DNA from: Negadavirga shengliensis
GTDB taxonomy: Bacteria > Bacteroidota > Bacteroidia > Cytophagales > Cyclobacteriaceae
Direction: 5' to 3'
Assembly (NCBI RefSeq): GCF_042652345.1
Contig: NZ_JBHSJJ010000026.1
Span: forward strand, 1 to 36,519
Length of the DNA: 36,519 bases
Part shown: positions 16,221 through 24,937 of the stretch, piece after piece
How positions within the stretch are numbered: position 1 is the stretch's first letter
Layout of the letters: each line of letters opens with the position of its first letter
The notes under the pieces: generated by a model
Seen by the model: only the letters and a program-made list of their open reading frames with translations
The model's database searches: none
What the model was told of the DNA's origin: nothing
Made by a program: the position numbers and the translations under genes

Positions 16221-18643
16221 GGTATTTGGGTTTCTTTTTTTCACTCACATTTACCCTTTGTATCGCATTGGGTTTAGCAATTAATTTGGCCAGCCTACCA
16301 CCGCTGGCCAATATTTTTGATCCCTTCAAGGGCTTTTGGCATAATGCCTCCAGTGAGGACGACGATCCTCCTTCATCCATATCGCTTCCAAGCCTGCACG
16401 GGCCGGTGGAGGTGATGTACGACCAATACCTTATTCCCCATATTTATGCAACCCATGAAGAAGATCTCTATAGGGTTCAGGGATATATCACAGCGCGTCA
16501 CCGACTATGGCAAATGGAATTTCAGGTTTTGGCAGCGGCTGGCAGGCTTTCTGAAATCGTCGGAAAATTAGCTTTGGAATATGACAGACAGGCCAGACGC
16601 AAAGGCCTTACATTTGGAGCGGAGAATAAACTGAAATTTTTGGAGGAAAGCGACCCACAAACCCTGGGCTATATGCAGGCTTATGCGGAAGGTGTAAATG
16701 CTTATATTGATCAGCTTTCTTTTGCTGAAATGCCGGTGGAATATAAACTGCTGGATTATCAACCCGAATATTGGTCACCTTATAAATCCTGCCTGTTTTT
16801 GATGAGCATGGCCGATATGTTGGCGAGGGACCAGGACATGGAGTTTACCAATTTCAGAGCTCTTTTTGGTCAGGAGTGGGTCAGGGAACTGCTTCCCGAT
16901 CGGCCTGAAGGGATAGATCCTGTTATTCCTTCAGAAAACTGGGATTTTAAGCCCGTACCCATCAGCAAGCCGGAAGGTATTGATTATCCGGATAGCTTAA
17001 TCATGTCAAAGCCGCTGCTCCAACCGGAACCGGGTTTCGGTTCCAATAACTGGGCAGTGGCCGGAAATAAAACCAAAAACGGCCGGACCATCCTTGCCAG
17101 CGATCCCCACCTTGGCCTGAACATCCCTTCGCTGTGGTTTGCCATGCAATTAGGTACGGATGGGTTTACGGTCAAAGGTGCAAGTCTTCCGGGTGCTTTG
17201 GGGATAATCATCGGCTTTAATGAAAACGTCGCATGGGGCCCTACCAATGCTGACAGGGACGTGAAAGATTGGTATGGTATTTCGTTTAGGGATGAAAGCC
17301 GTATGGAATACTTATACAATGGACAGTGGGTACAAACTTCGACGCGCCTTGAACAGATTAGGGTGAAAAATGGAGAAGATTTTGTAGATACGGTGGTATA
17401 CACCCATCACGGACCCGTGGTATTTGACCGGAATTTTGGATCTGACAGAAAAAACGCCAATTTTTCCCTGAAATGGACCGCCTATGAAGGATCCAACGAA
17501 CAAAGGACCTTTTTGCTGTTAAACAAGGCCAGAAATCATTCTGATTACCTCACCGCTCTAAGTCACTATGAAGTTCCAGCGCAGAACTTTGTTTTTGCCT
17601 CTGCTTCAGGTGACATAGCCATGAAAGTACAGGGTAAATTTCCTTTGAAGTGGGAAGAGCAGGGAAAATACCTTATGGATGGCAGCGACCCTTCCTACGA
17701 ATGGCGGGGCTATATTCCCGTTGAGCATAATGCATCCACGTTGAATCCTGCCAGAGGATTTGTCTCCTCGGCCAACCAATACCCCGTTTATCAAAGTTAT
17801 CCTTATTACGTATTCGGAAACCAGTTTGAACACTTCCGAAACAGGAGGATCAATCAGATGCTGGATGAAATGGACCAAATCACTGTGGAGGACATGATGA
17901 CCCTTCAAAATGACAATTTTAACCTTCATGCGGCAGAAATATTGCCCACTATGCTGGCATGGATGAAAGGGGAACATTTGGATGAGGACGGCAGCCTTAT
18001 GCTGGAGGAGCTGAAAGATTGGGATTTTTTCGCCGATGCAGACCAAAAGGCGCCCTCTTTGTTCGATTCCTGGTGGAAACACATAGAATACCGGCTAAGG
18101 GAATGCTGGAATGTCCGCGGTGTCCCCGTGGCTTTTCCTGAACGTTACCGTCTTTCCCAGCTGATGAGAGAAGCTCCGGAGGGAGCGTGGTTTGACGACA
18201 GGAACACCGGAGATACGAAAGAAACGGCCTCAGATTTGGTGAAAACGGCGTTTCACCGTATGGTGAAGGAGATCAAAAGCTTTGAAGCGGCAGAGGGAGA
18301 TTATACTTGGCGCAGCTACAAAAACACCAGCGTTTCCCATTTAGTGCCCAATTTCCGTGCTTTTAGTTTTGAGAAACTGGACATTGGAGGAGGAAAGGGT
18401 ATTATCAATGCCGCTTCTGGCAATTGGGGACCGGGATGGAGGATGGTGGTAGAACCGGGGATAGAAGGGGCAGCATACGGCATTTATCCCGGGGGGCAAT
18501 CGGGAAACCCGGGTAGCCGGTTTTATGACAGTTTCCTGGGCATGTGGGAAAGGGGTGAGTATGTGGATATTTCCTTAAAAAAAGGGAAAGAAGAAGTGGA
18601 TTCGTTACTTTATCAATTGCACTTTAATCCTGGGGACAGATGA
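16217..18643 (+). CDS. Penicillin acylase family (Ntn) amidase
   Basis: An 808-residue member of the penicillin acylase/acyl-homoserine-lactone acylase family, an N-terminal nucleophile hydrolase made as one chain and cleaved in two. A hydrophobic signal or anchor covers residues about 5-27. The cleavage point is GSNNW, so Ser276 would become the catalytic N-terminus of the beta subunit; it is followed by the family block NGRTILASDPHLGL. The late conserved segment GGQSGNPGSRFYDSF is intact. The protein should act outside the cytoplasm on an N-acyl amide, but the substrate (beta-lactam, acyl-homoserine lactone, N-acyl amino acid) cannot be told from sequence. It overlaps its neighbours by 4 bases on each side. 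Confidence 0.93.
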   Translation: MRYLGFFFSLTFTLCIALGLAINLASLPPLANIFDPFKGFWHNASSEDDDPPSSISLPSLHGPVEVMYDQYLIPHIYATHEEDLYRVQGYITARHRLWQMEFQVLAAAGRLSEIVGKLALEYDRQARRKGLTFGAENKLKFLEESDPQTLGYMQAYAEGVNAYIDQLSFAEMPVEYKLLDYQPEYWSPYKSCLFLMSMADMLARDQDMEFTNFRALFGQEWVRELLPDRPEGIDPVIPSENWDFKPVPISKPEGIDYPDSLIMSKPLLQPEPGFGSNNWAVAGNKTKNGRTILASDPHLGLNIPSLWFAMQLGTDGFTVKGASLPGALGIIIGFNENVAWGPTNADRDVKDWYGISFRDESRMEYLYNGQWVQTSTRLEQIRVKNGEDFVDTVVYTHHGPVVFDRNFGSDRKNANFSLKWTAYEGSNEQRTFLLLNKARNHSDYLTALSHYEVPAQNFVFASASGDIAMKVQGKFPLKWEEQGKYLMDGSDPSYEWRGYIPVEHNASTLNPARGFVSSANQYPVYQSYPYYVFGNQFEHFRNRRINQMLDEMDQITVEDMMTLQNDNFNLHAAEILPTMLAWMKGEHLDEDGSLMLEELKDWDFFADADQKAPSLFDSWWKHIEYRLRECWNVRGVPVAFPERYRLSQLMREAPEGAWFDDRNTGDTKETASDLVKTAFHRMVKEIKSFEAAEGDYTWRSYKNTSVSHLVPNFRAFSFEKLDIGGGKGIINAASGNWGPGWRMVVEPGIEGAAYGIYPGGQSGNPGSRFYDSFLGMWERGEYVDISLKKGKEEVDSLLYQLHFNPGDR

Positions 18644-18999
18644 GGTTTTTTATTCAATTGGTTTTTGCTCTTGCCATAGCCTATTTTTTAGGCCCGCACC
18701 TTCCTTATTGGATACTTATGGTGCTGGTAGCGGGAACAGGCGCTATTTTCAGGGGAAATACTTTTCTGTCTTTTGCGGCGGGAGCATTGGGGGTTGGTTT
18801 GGTGTGGTTGCTCGTGCCTTTGATGATATGGTCAGCCTCGGGTTCAGCGCTTCCCGGAAAAATGGCGGGGATCATGGGCCTGGGAAATGGTGCCTTGCTT
18901 CTTGGTATCACGGGGTTTTTAGGATTCCTCATCGGGGGATCAAGTGCGCTGACGGGCAATCTATTAGGAAAACTTTTGGAAGGAAACAGGTTATATTAA
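18640..18999 (+). CDS. Small hydrophobic membrane protein
   Basis: A 119-residue protein that is nearly all hydrophobic, with three or four transmembrane segments (about 3-35, 42-65 and 78-105) rich in Gly, Ala and Leu. I do not recognise the family. The start overlaps the stop of the penicillin-acylase gene by 4 bases, so it is almost certainly made with it. A role as a membrane partner of that enzyme is only an inference. Confidence 0.75.
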   Translation: MRFFIQLVFALAIAYFLGPHLPYWILMVLVAGTGAIFRGNTFLSFAAGALGVGLVWLLVPLMIWSASGSALPGKMAGIMGLGNGALLLGITGFLGFLIGGSSALTGNLLGKLLEGNRLY

Positions 19000-19155
19000 C
19001 CTGAAGATATTGTACTCTTCATTGATTGATTAGGAGTTAATTTATTTTTTTCTTTATCCCATTTTCTTTAAATTAGAACATCGATAATACTTCTTAAAAT
19101 TTTGGGAAACACGCTGTAAAGCAACTTCTTTTTATTAAAACTACTACCTTACATT

Positions 19156-21327
19156 ATGGGAAAGACAATTATAGTTTCCAATAGGCTGCCAGTGAGTTTA
19201 CAACATAAGAATGGAAAGTTTGAATTCAAGGCCAGTGCCGGAGGGTTGGCCACCGGCTTGGGTTCCATATACAAGGAAGGGGAGAATATATGGATTGGCT
19301 GGCCGGGAAATGATGTAGAAGCCCCGGAGCAGAAACAAGAAGTGACAGAGAAACTTATGTCATTGAAAATGGCACCGGTCTTTTTGACCAAGGAGGAAGT
19401 GGAGTTGTACTATGAGGGATTCAGCAATGATACCATTTGGCCGGCCTTTCATTATTTTACCCAATATATCAATTATGAAGACACCTATTGGGAAGCCTAT
19501 CACAGGGTTAACAGAAAGTTTTGTGACGCCATCCTGAAAAAGGCAGATCTAGACGATACCATATGGATACACGACTACCAGTTACTGCTGTTACCGATGA
19601 TGTTGCGGGAAAAACTTCCGGACGCTACCATAGCTTTCTTTCAACACATCCCTTTCCCCTCTTATGAGATCATCAGAATGCTGCCTTGGAGGAGAGAACT
19701 GTTGGAAGGAATGGTGGGCTCAGATTTGATAGGCTTTCACACCTATGATGATATGAGGCACTTTTTAAGTGCGGTCGGCAGAATCTTAGGTCTTTCCAAC
19801 GAGAGCGGTTTTATCCAGGCAGACAACAGGTTGGTGAACGTGGACGCCTTTCCAATGGGCATTGATTACGATAAATTCGCAAAGGCAGCCGTCAGTAAGA
19901 AGACCCAAAATCATGTCAGGAAGTTTAAAGAAATGCTGGGTGAACAGAGGCTGCTGCTCACTATTGACAGGTTGGATTATTCCAAAGGCATACCCCAGCG
20001 GGTTAAGGCCTTCGAAGAACTGCTGGAAGCCCATCCTGAATTTCATGGGAAAGTGTCCATGATCATGATAGTGGTTCCGTCCAGGGCCAAAGTGGAATCC
20101 TACAAGCAGCTAAAAATCGAGATCGATACCCTGGTGGGGAGGATCAACAGCAAGTTTTCCACATTGAATTGGGTACCGGTGCACTATTTTTACAGAAGCT
20201 TTCCCTTTAATGAATTAAGTGCTTTTTATGCTCTCTCCGATATTGCATTGGTGACACCTTTACGGGACGGGATGAACCTGGTATGCAAGGAATTTGTAGC
20301 CAGCAAAACAGACAAAAAAGGTGTGCTCATCCTTTCTGAAATGGCCGGTGCCAGCAAAGAGTTGGTAGATGCCATTTTGGTCAACCCCAATAATTTGGAA
20401 GGGGTAAAAAATGCCATAATGGAGGCCCTGACCATGGACGAGGAAGAACAGGAACTCAGACTGTCTTCTATGCAGCAAAGCCTGAAAAAGTACGATATTT
20501 TCCAATGGGTAAAGGTCTTCATGGACAGATTGGCTCATGTGAAGGAAAAACAAAAGGAGCTCATATCCAGAACCCTGGACGAAAACTTGATGGAAGAGCT
20601 TGCTGAGGCTTTTAGGAAAGCGAAGAAGCCTATTGTGTTTCTTGATTACGACGGCACACTGGTAGGTTTCAAAAACAGGCCCCAGGATGCTTTTCCGGAC
20701 GATGAACTCAATTCCCTTATCGCCGCCCTTTCCAAAAAATGTCAGCTCGTGATCATAAGCGGGAGGGACAAGGAGACTTTGGGGAAATGGTTTGAAAACC
20801 AAGATGTGGACATCATCGCCGAGCACGGCGTCTGGTTGAAAAAAAGGGATCACGAAGAAGACTGGATCCTCTATGCCGATGTGGACGATAGCTGGAAGGA
20901 AGATATCAGGCAGGTGATGGATTATTATGTCCTGAGAACTCCGGGGGCATTTATAGAAGAAAAACACCATTCCTTGGTGTGGCACTATAGAAAGGTGGAA
21001 AGCGGTCTGGGGGATTTGCGTATGAGAGAGTTGTTCAGTCACCTGAAATATATGGCGAGAGGACACAACCTACAGGTGTTGGAGGGCAATATGGTGCTGG
21101 AAATAAAAAGACCCGATATCAATAAAGGGCGGGCGGCAATGGCTATGATGAGAGGGGAAGATCACGACTTCATATTGGCATTGGGAGATGACTGGACAGA
21201 TGAAGACACCTTTAAAGCCATGCCCAAAAATGCCTATACCATTCGGGTAGGTTATGCGTACACCCAGGCCAACTACAACATCAAAAACGCCAAAGAGGTA
21301 AGGGTTTTGCTCTCAAAGTTAATTTAA
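19156..21327 (+). CDS. otsA/otsB: Fused trehalose-6-phosphate synthase/phosphatase
   Basis: A 723-residue two-domain enzyme for making trehalose. Residues 1 to about 465 are a GT20 trehalose-6-phosphate synthase: SNRLPVS at 8-14, GGLATGL at 29-35, IHDYQLLLLP around 137-146, DRLDYSKGI from 271 and LRDGMNLVCKEF near 368. Residues from about 490 are the HAD-type trehalose-6-phosphate phosphatase: DYDGT at 497-501 with the nucleophile and acid aspartates, ISGRDKETL, and LGDDWTDEDTF at 676-686. All key residues are present, so the protein should convert UDP- or ADP-glucose plus glucose-6-phosphate to trehalose. Trehalose serves in stress protection or as an osmolyte. It stands alone with no adjoining trehalose gene; no terminator is obvious. 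Confidence 0.95.
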   Translation: MGKTIIVSNRLPVSLQHKNGKFEFKASAGGLATGLGSIYKEGENIWIGWPGNDVEAPEQKQEVTEKLMSLKMAPVFLTKEEVELYYEGFSNDTIWPAFHYFTQYINYEDTYWEAYHRVNRKFCDAILKKADLDDTIWIHDYQLLLLPMMLREKLPDATIAFFQHIPFPSYEIIRMLPWRRELLEGMVGSDLIGFHTYDDMRHFLSAVGRILGLSNESGFIQADNRLVNVDAFPMGIDYDKFAKAAVSKKTQNHVRKFKEMLGEQRLLLTIDRLDYSKGIPQRVKAFEELLEAHPEFHGKVSMIMIVVPSRAKVESYKQLKIEIDTLVGRINSKFSTLNWVPVHYFYRSFPFNELSAFYALSDIALVTPLRDGMNLVCKEFVASKTDKKGVLILSEMAGASKELVDAILVNPNNLEGVKNAIMEALTMDEEEQELRLSSMQQSLKKYDIFQWVKVFMDRLAHVKEKQKELISRTLDENLMEELAEAFRKAKKPIVFLDYDGTLVGFKNRPQDAFPDDELNSLIAALSKKCQLVIISGRDKETLGKWFENQDVDIIAEHGVWLKKRDHEEDWILYADVDDSWKEDIRQVMDYYVLRTPGAFIEEKHHSLVWHYRKVESGLGDLRMRELFSHLKYMARGHNLQVLEGNMVLEIKRPDINKGRAAMAMMRGEDHDFILALGDDWTDEDTFKAMPKNAYTIRVGYAYTQANYNIKNAKEVRVLLSKLI

Positions 21328-21392
21328 TGTGCAAAAAGACTGTGGTTCAACCTTGAATAAACCGCAAATATTTTAGTAGTTTGTTTCAAAGA

Positions 21393-21830
21393 TTAAACCC
21401 TGTAATTATCACTCTGCCAGTCTTTGATGGATTTTTTGATCTCTTTCGGAGTCAGGTTTTCTTTAATGGCTCGCTCCATCAAAGACAAAAGCTCTTTACT
21501 GCCTGCAAAACGAAGGGCGACGATCTGTGAAAGTCTCAGCTTTTTTTCCATCTGGTGGAAAGGCTTGCCGGTGAGCTGGAAATACCGCAATCTCATTTCC
21601 AGCCGTATCGTCCGGTTCTGGTTTTTGAGGGCATATATTCTAGCTATAATGGGAAGGAAAAACAAGATCATGGCGCCGGTCAAAAAATAAATACTAAGGG
21701 CAATATCCTGTTCATTGTCCAAAGCTTCACTGACGTTCCAAAAAGACCAAGAGAGAAAAAAAAAGGTAAGTGGTGTGATGACATAATGGTGAAAAGGATA
21801 ATACCTTCGGTGGTTTTTGTAATTCTGCAT
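21393..21830 (-). CDS. DUF6526 family membrane protein
   Basis: A 145-residue protein with two transmembrane segments (about 14-30 and 45-65) after the opening MQNYKNHRRYYPFHHY, which is the mark of this Bacteroidota family, followed by a charged cytoplasmic tail. No enzyme motif is seen and the function is unknown. It converges on the trehalose gene, with 65 bases between the ends. Confidence 0.7.
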   Translation of the reverse strand: MQNYKNHRRYYPFHHYVITPLTFFFLSWSFWNVSEALDNEQDIALSIYFLTGAMILFFLPIIARIYALKNQNRTIRLEMRLRYFQLTGKPFHQMEKKLRLSQIVALRFAGSKELLSLMERAIKENLTPKEIKKSIKDWQSDNYRV

Positions 21831-22297
21831 GATCCTCAGTTTAAATAATGAACAGGCATAAACTAATTTAAAAGCAACTGTCTCTTTGAAAAAACAAAGA
21901 TAAGAGAAATCATATTTTGAAAAAATGGCAGCCTGCCGACATGCTGTTATTTCGCTTTTCCGCTTACTTCAGAAACGTATTCGGAAAGCGAACTTTTGAA
22001 GAAACAGCCCATATCTCCAAATCCGACAGTCTTTTTATCCGGTGTCAGGTCAATGATCAATTTTCGGGTTAATCGATGGATTTTTGTCCACTAATTCCGC
22101 TAATCGACGCAGAATTTATGATCATTGATTTTTTGTCCAAATAGTAATTCCAACCAAGTTGTTCTCACCTTCGTGCTCAACAGAGTAATTTCCCGAATCC
22201 TTTTGACCGGGTCCGGGGCATGCTGTGGCCCCCGGGTACTCCCGGAAACCAGCAGTTTCACATGCAGACAATCCGAAATATCATATTTGACTTAACA
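21831..22297. other. Intergenic gap, 467 bases, with inverted and direct repeats
   Basis: The arms TCAATGATCA (22050-22059) and TGATCATTGA (22119-22128) are perfect inverted repeats 59 bases apart. GATTTTTGTCCA at 22079-22090 recurs with one extra T at 22127-22139, and TAATCGA recurs at 22070-22076 and 22101-22107. No convincing gene is present. The minus strand is open in pieces (a 52-codon stretch ending near 22120 and a roughly 40-codon stretch ending near 21950) but in different frames and without starts, so they may be decayed or chance. See the finding. Confidence 0.5.
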
Positions 22298-23014
22298 TTA
22301 GGACTCGCTTGCCGCCGGGATTTCGTTTTTTGGAATGAATTTTAGGATCGTTTGGAAATTTTCTTTGTATTGTTCTTCGTCAATGGTGTAAAAATACGCC
22401 CCTTTTTTTGAACCGGTTTTGTCTTTTTCATCTTCTTTTCTGAGGATATTACTCGAAAGGACTTTTCGGGTAAAGTTTCTCTTGTCGATTTTCGTTTCAT
22501 AAAGCCCTTCATACATCGCCTGTAACTGTGGAAGCGTGAATTTTTCCGGCAACAGCTCAAAAAGTATCGGGTGTAACGCGGCTTTGTACCGCAGTTTTGT
22601 AAGGGCCATCTGCACCATTTCCTCGTGGTCAAATATCAACCCCGGCAAGTCCTTCATCGCAAACCAGCGGGCATGGAAATCATCATTGATCTGCTGCTGG
22701 TATTTTTTAATATCAATAAGTGCAAAGTACACCACACCGATCACCCTTTCGATGGGATCCCTGTCCGGTTTACTGAATGTGTGCATTTGCTCGAGGTAAA
22801 CATCTTCCAAGCCGGTAAGCCGTTGGAGGATTCTGTTGGCTGCATTGTCCAAAGTTTCATCAGGTTGTAAAAATCCCCCCATGAGGCTCCATTTTTCTTT
22901 TTCAGGCGCAAAACCCCGCTGTATCAACAACAGTTTGTAGTCACTGCCGTCAAATCCTAAAATAATGCAGTCAACCGCCACCAAGACCCGGGTTTGATTT
23001 GAATATTTGATCAT
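22298..23014 (-). CDS. araR: AraR-type transcriptional regulator (Nudix-fold, NrtR family)
   Basis: A 238-residue protein with an N-terminal Nudix fold and a C-terminal winged helix (LPQLQAMYEGLYE, then KRNFTRKVLSSNIL), the NrtR family layout. The Nudix box begins correctly (G47, E53, R61), but all three catalytic glutamates of the REUXEE block are replaced (I62, R65, L66). It should therefore bind rather than hydrolyse its ligand, as expected for a regulator. In Bacteroidota this family includes AraR, a repressor of L-arabinose use relieved by arabinose. The divergent araD at 23365 supports that identity. The start is chosen at the ATG that gives MIKYSNQTRVLVAVDCI, the usual first strand. 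Confidence 0.88.
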   Translation of the reverse strand: MIKYSNQTRVLVAVDCIILGFDGSDYKLLLIQRGFAPEKEKWSLMGGFLQPDETLDNAANRILQRLTGLEDVYLEQMHTFSKPDRDPIERVIGVVYFALIDIKKYQQQINDDFHARWFAMKDLPGLIFDHEEMVQMALTKLRYKAALHPILFELLPEKFTLPQLQAMYEGLYETKIDKRNFTRKVLSSNILRKEDEKDKTGSKKGAYFYTIDEEQYKENFQTILKFIPKNEIPAASES

Positions 23015-23364
23015 GTTTTGTTTATATTTTAATAGAAACGGTTTGCTATTGAAATCTTTCTTTTCCTAATTGATATTCTGATGATGATAAATAAAACAAT
23101 AGCTTATCTGTTAACGTAAACGAATTTAAAAACATAATTATTTTTTTATAATAATACAAACGTCTGGAGGATCATGGTGCGGAATTTTTAAAAATTTTTA
23201 ACAAAGTACCGGTCCGTGCTTTCAATTCCGCTTGTGAAGCAAAGGTATTAACCGTTGAAAATACATTTAAGAATCCGGTACAATTGAAGTCTCCGGTTTA
23301 ATCAAAAAATTTTATCCGCAATCATTGTTATATTTGGAAAATTGTAAAAATCTTAATCCTGGAT
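23015..23364. promoter_or_regulatory. araR-araD divergent control region
   Basis: This 350-base A/T-rich region must hold both promoters and the AraR operators. GTTAACGTAAAC at 23110-23121 is an imperfect palindrome centred on ACGT (10 of 12 bases symmetric) and is a candidate operator. The -7 element for araD is described separately. I do not recall the AraR operator consensus well enough to match it. Confidence 0.5.
23329..23336 (+). promoter_or_regulatory. Bacteroidota -7 promoter element for araD
   Basis: TATATTTG matches the Bacteroidota -7 consensus TAnnTTTG exactly. It lies 28 bases before the araD start, which would leave a leader of about 20 bases. No clear TTTG -33 element is seen at the expected spacing. 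Confidence 0.4.
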
Positions 23365-24069
23365 ATGAGTAACTACAAAGAATTGAAAAGGGAATGTTAC
23401 GAGGCCAACATGGAGCTGCCCCGGCTGGATTTGGTGGTGTATACTTTTGGCAATGTAAGTGCAGTGGCCAGAGACAAAGGGGTGTTTGCCATCAAGCCCA
23501 GTGGTATTCCCTATGAAGAACTTGCAGCAGATGATATGGTCATTGTTGATTTGGACAATAAAGTGGTAGAGGGAAAAATGAGGCCCTCTTCCGATACCAA
23601 AACCCATGCATTCCTATACCGCTCTTGGGAGAACGTAGGGGGTATCGCGCACACGCACTCCACTTACGCAGTGGCTTGGGCGCAAGCCCAAAGAGACATC
23701 CCTATTTTTGGGACTACCCATGCGGATCACCACACCCATGATGTTCCCTGTGCCCCTCCCATGTCGGACGAGTTGATCCAAGGAGACTATGAGCACATGA
23801 CAGGGCAGCAGATCTTGGATTGTTTCAGGGAGAAAAATCTAGACTTTAACGAAGTGGAAATGGTGCTTTTAGGAAATCATGGGCCTTTTACCTGGGGAAA
23901 GAACGCAGCCAAAGCGGTATATAACAGCAAAGTGTTGGAGGAACTGGCAAAAATGGCTTTTCTCACGCTCCAGATCAACCCCAATGCCCCCCGGCTGAGG
24001 CAGGCGCTGATCCGGAAACATTATGACAGGAAGCATGGAAAAGATGCCTACTATGGACAAAATGGCTGA
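23365..24069 (+). CDS. araD: L-ribulose-5-phosphate 4-epimerase
   Basis: A 234-residue class II aldolase-fold epimerase, the last step that turns L-ribulose-5-phosphate into D-xylulose-5-phosphate in L-arabinose use. The GNVS phosphate loop is at residues 29-32. The zinc ligands are visible: H96 and H98 (HTHSTY) and H172 (NHGPF), with D77 in SSDTKTH as the conserved acidic residue. A Y-rich tail (DAYYGQNG) near the end matches the family. It is of usual length and the start is the only sensible ATG. The divergent AraR gene implies repression in the absence of arabinose. Neither araA nor araB follows within this window; the next gene is an ECF sigma factor. Confidence 0.93.
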   Translation: MSNYKELKRECYEANMELPRLDLVVYTFGNVSAVARDKGVFAIKPSGIPYEELAADDMVIVDLDNKVVEGKMRPSSDTKTHAFLYRSWENVGGIAHTHSTYAVAWAQAQRDIPIFGTTHADHHTHDVPCAPPMSDELIQGDYEHMTGQQILDCFREKNLDFNEVEMVLLGNHGPFTWGKNAAKAVYNSKVLEELAKMAFLTLQINPNAPRLRQALIRKHYDRKHGKDAYYGQNG

Positions 24070-24274
24070 AAAAGCCGCTTATTTCTTCACCGTTTGAAAC
24101 AGCCCGGTTAGCAGTTTTTTAAGTTATATACGAAAAGTCTGTGATCATTTTGTGGAGTAATATATCAGACATTTTTCCTTTGATGTTTTTTTCTTCTGTT
24201 TTTTAGGGATAATCACTATATTAAGTTCTAGTAATCAATGTGTTTTCAGAATATATTTGATAAAATGACTATAT

Positions 24275-24937
24275 ATGGTATCCTCTAAACAAACAAATGA
24301 CGGGCGGGAGCGCCCGGGGACTTACCAGGATGATCAGCCAGAAGGGTATTACAACACTAAATCAGACGGAGAGATATGGGATGCTTTTAGAAAAGGAGAT
24401 GAAGGAGCATTTATTTTTATGTATAACACCTATGGCAACAGGCTTTTTAATTATGGTTCCCAGTTCACTTCGGACAGGGAATCCGTGAAGGACTGCCTCC
24501 AGGATTTTTTTATTTACCTAAGAAAAAACCGTGCTGGGCTTCATAAAACGGATAACATCAAATTTTATTTGTATAAGGCTTTTAAAAGGAGGGTGCTGGA
24601 ATTCGTCAGAAAATCATGCCGCGAAAATGAAAAAAAGGAACGGTTTCTCTTTACCCAGTTTCCCGTGGAGCTATCCTTCGAAATGCATTACATTCACCAG
24701 CAATTTCAAGAAGCACAATTGAAAAGCCTAAATGAGGCGTTGTCGGCCCTGACTGAGAAAGAGAGAGAGGCCATTTATTACTTTTATTATGAGGGGCTAA
24801 GCTACGAGCAAATTGCCACCATTTTTGAATTCAGACATGTTTCCTCCGCCCGGCGACTGGTCTACAAGGCGCTTGCCCACCTCAAAAAGATTTTACTTTC
24901 AGCCATTATTGGTTTTTTGATCATCAGCAAAAGCTGA
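24275..24937 (+). CDS. ECF sigma-70 family RNA polymerase sigma factor
   Basis: A 220-residue sigma factor with the two ECF core domains: sigma-2 (DEGAFIFMYNTYGNRLFNY, then DCLQDFFIYL) and sigma-4 (LTEKEREAIYYFYYEGLSYE, then QIATIFEF and the recognition helix SSARRLVYKALAHLKK). It ends with a short hydrophobic tail (LLSAIIGFLIISKS). In Bacteroidota such factors often sit next to a FecR anti-sigma factor and control SusC/SusD genes; here no FecR gene follows. The next gene is the first SusC gene, 534 bases on. Control of that array is plausible but unproven. The first ~30 residues are not conserved, so the start could lie a little later. Confidence 0.88.
   Translation: MVSSKQTNDGRERPGTYQDDQPEGYYNTKSDGEIWDAFRKGDEGAFIFMYNTYGNRLFNYGSQFTSDRESVKDCLQDFFIYLRKNRAGLHKTDNIKFYLYKAFKRRVLEFVRKSCRENEKKERFLFTQFPVELSFEMHYIHQQFQEAQLKSLNEALSALTEKEREAIYYFYYEGLSYEQIATIFEFRHVSSARRLVYKALAHLKKILLSAIIGFLIISKS

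Noticed and set aside
20260..21066. Minus-strand open frame (268 codons) inside the trehalose gene
   Set aside because: It is antisense to a gene with intact GT20 and HAD motifs, and shows no motif of its own.
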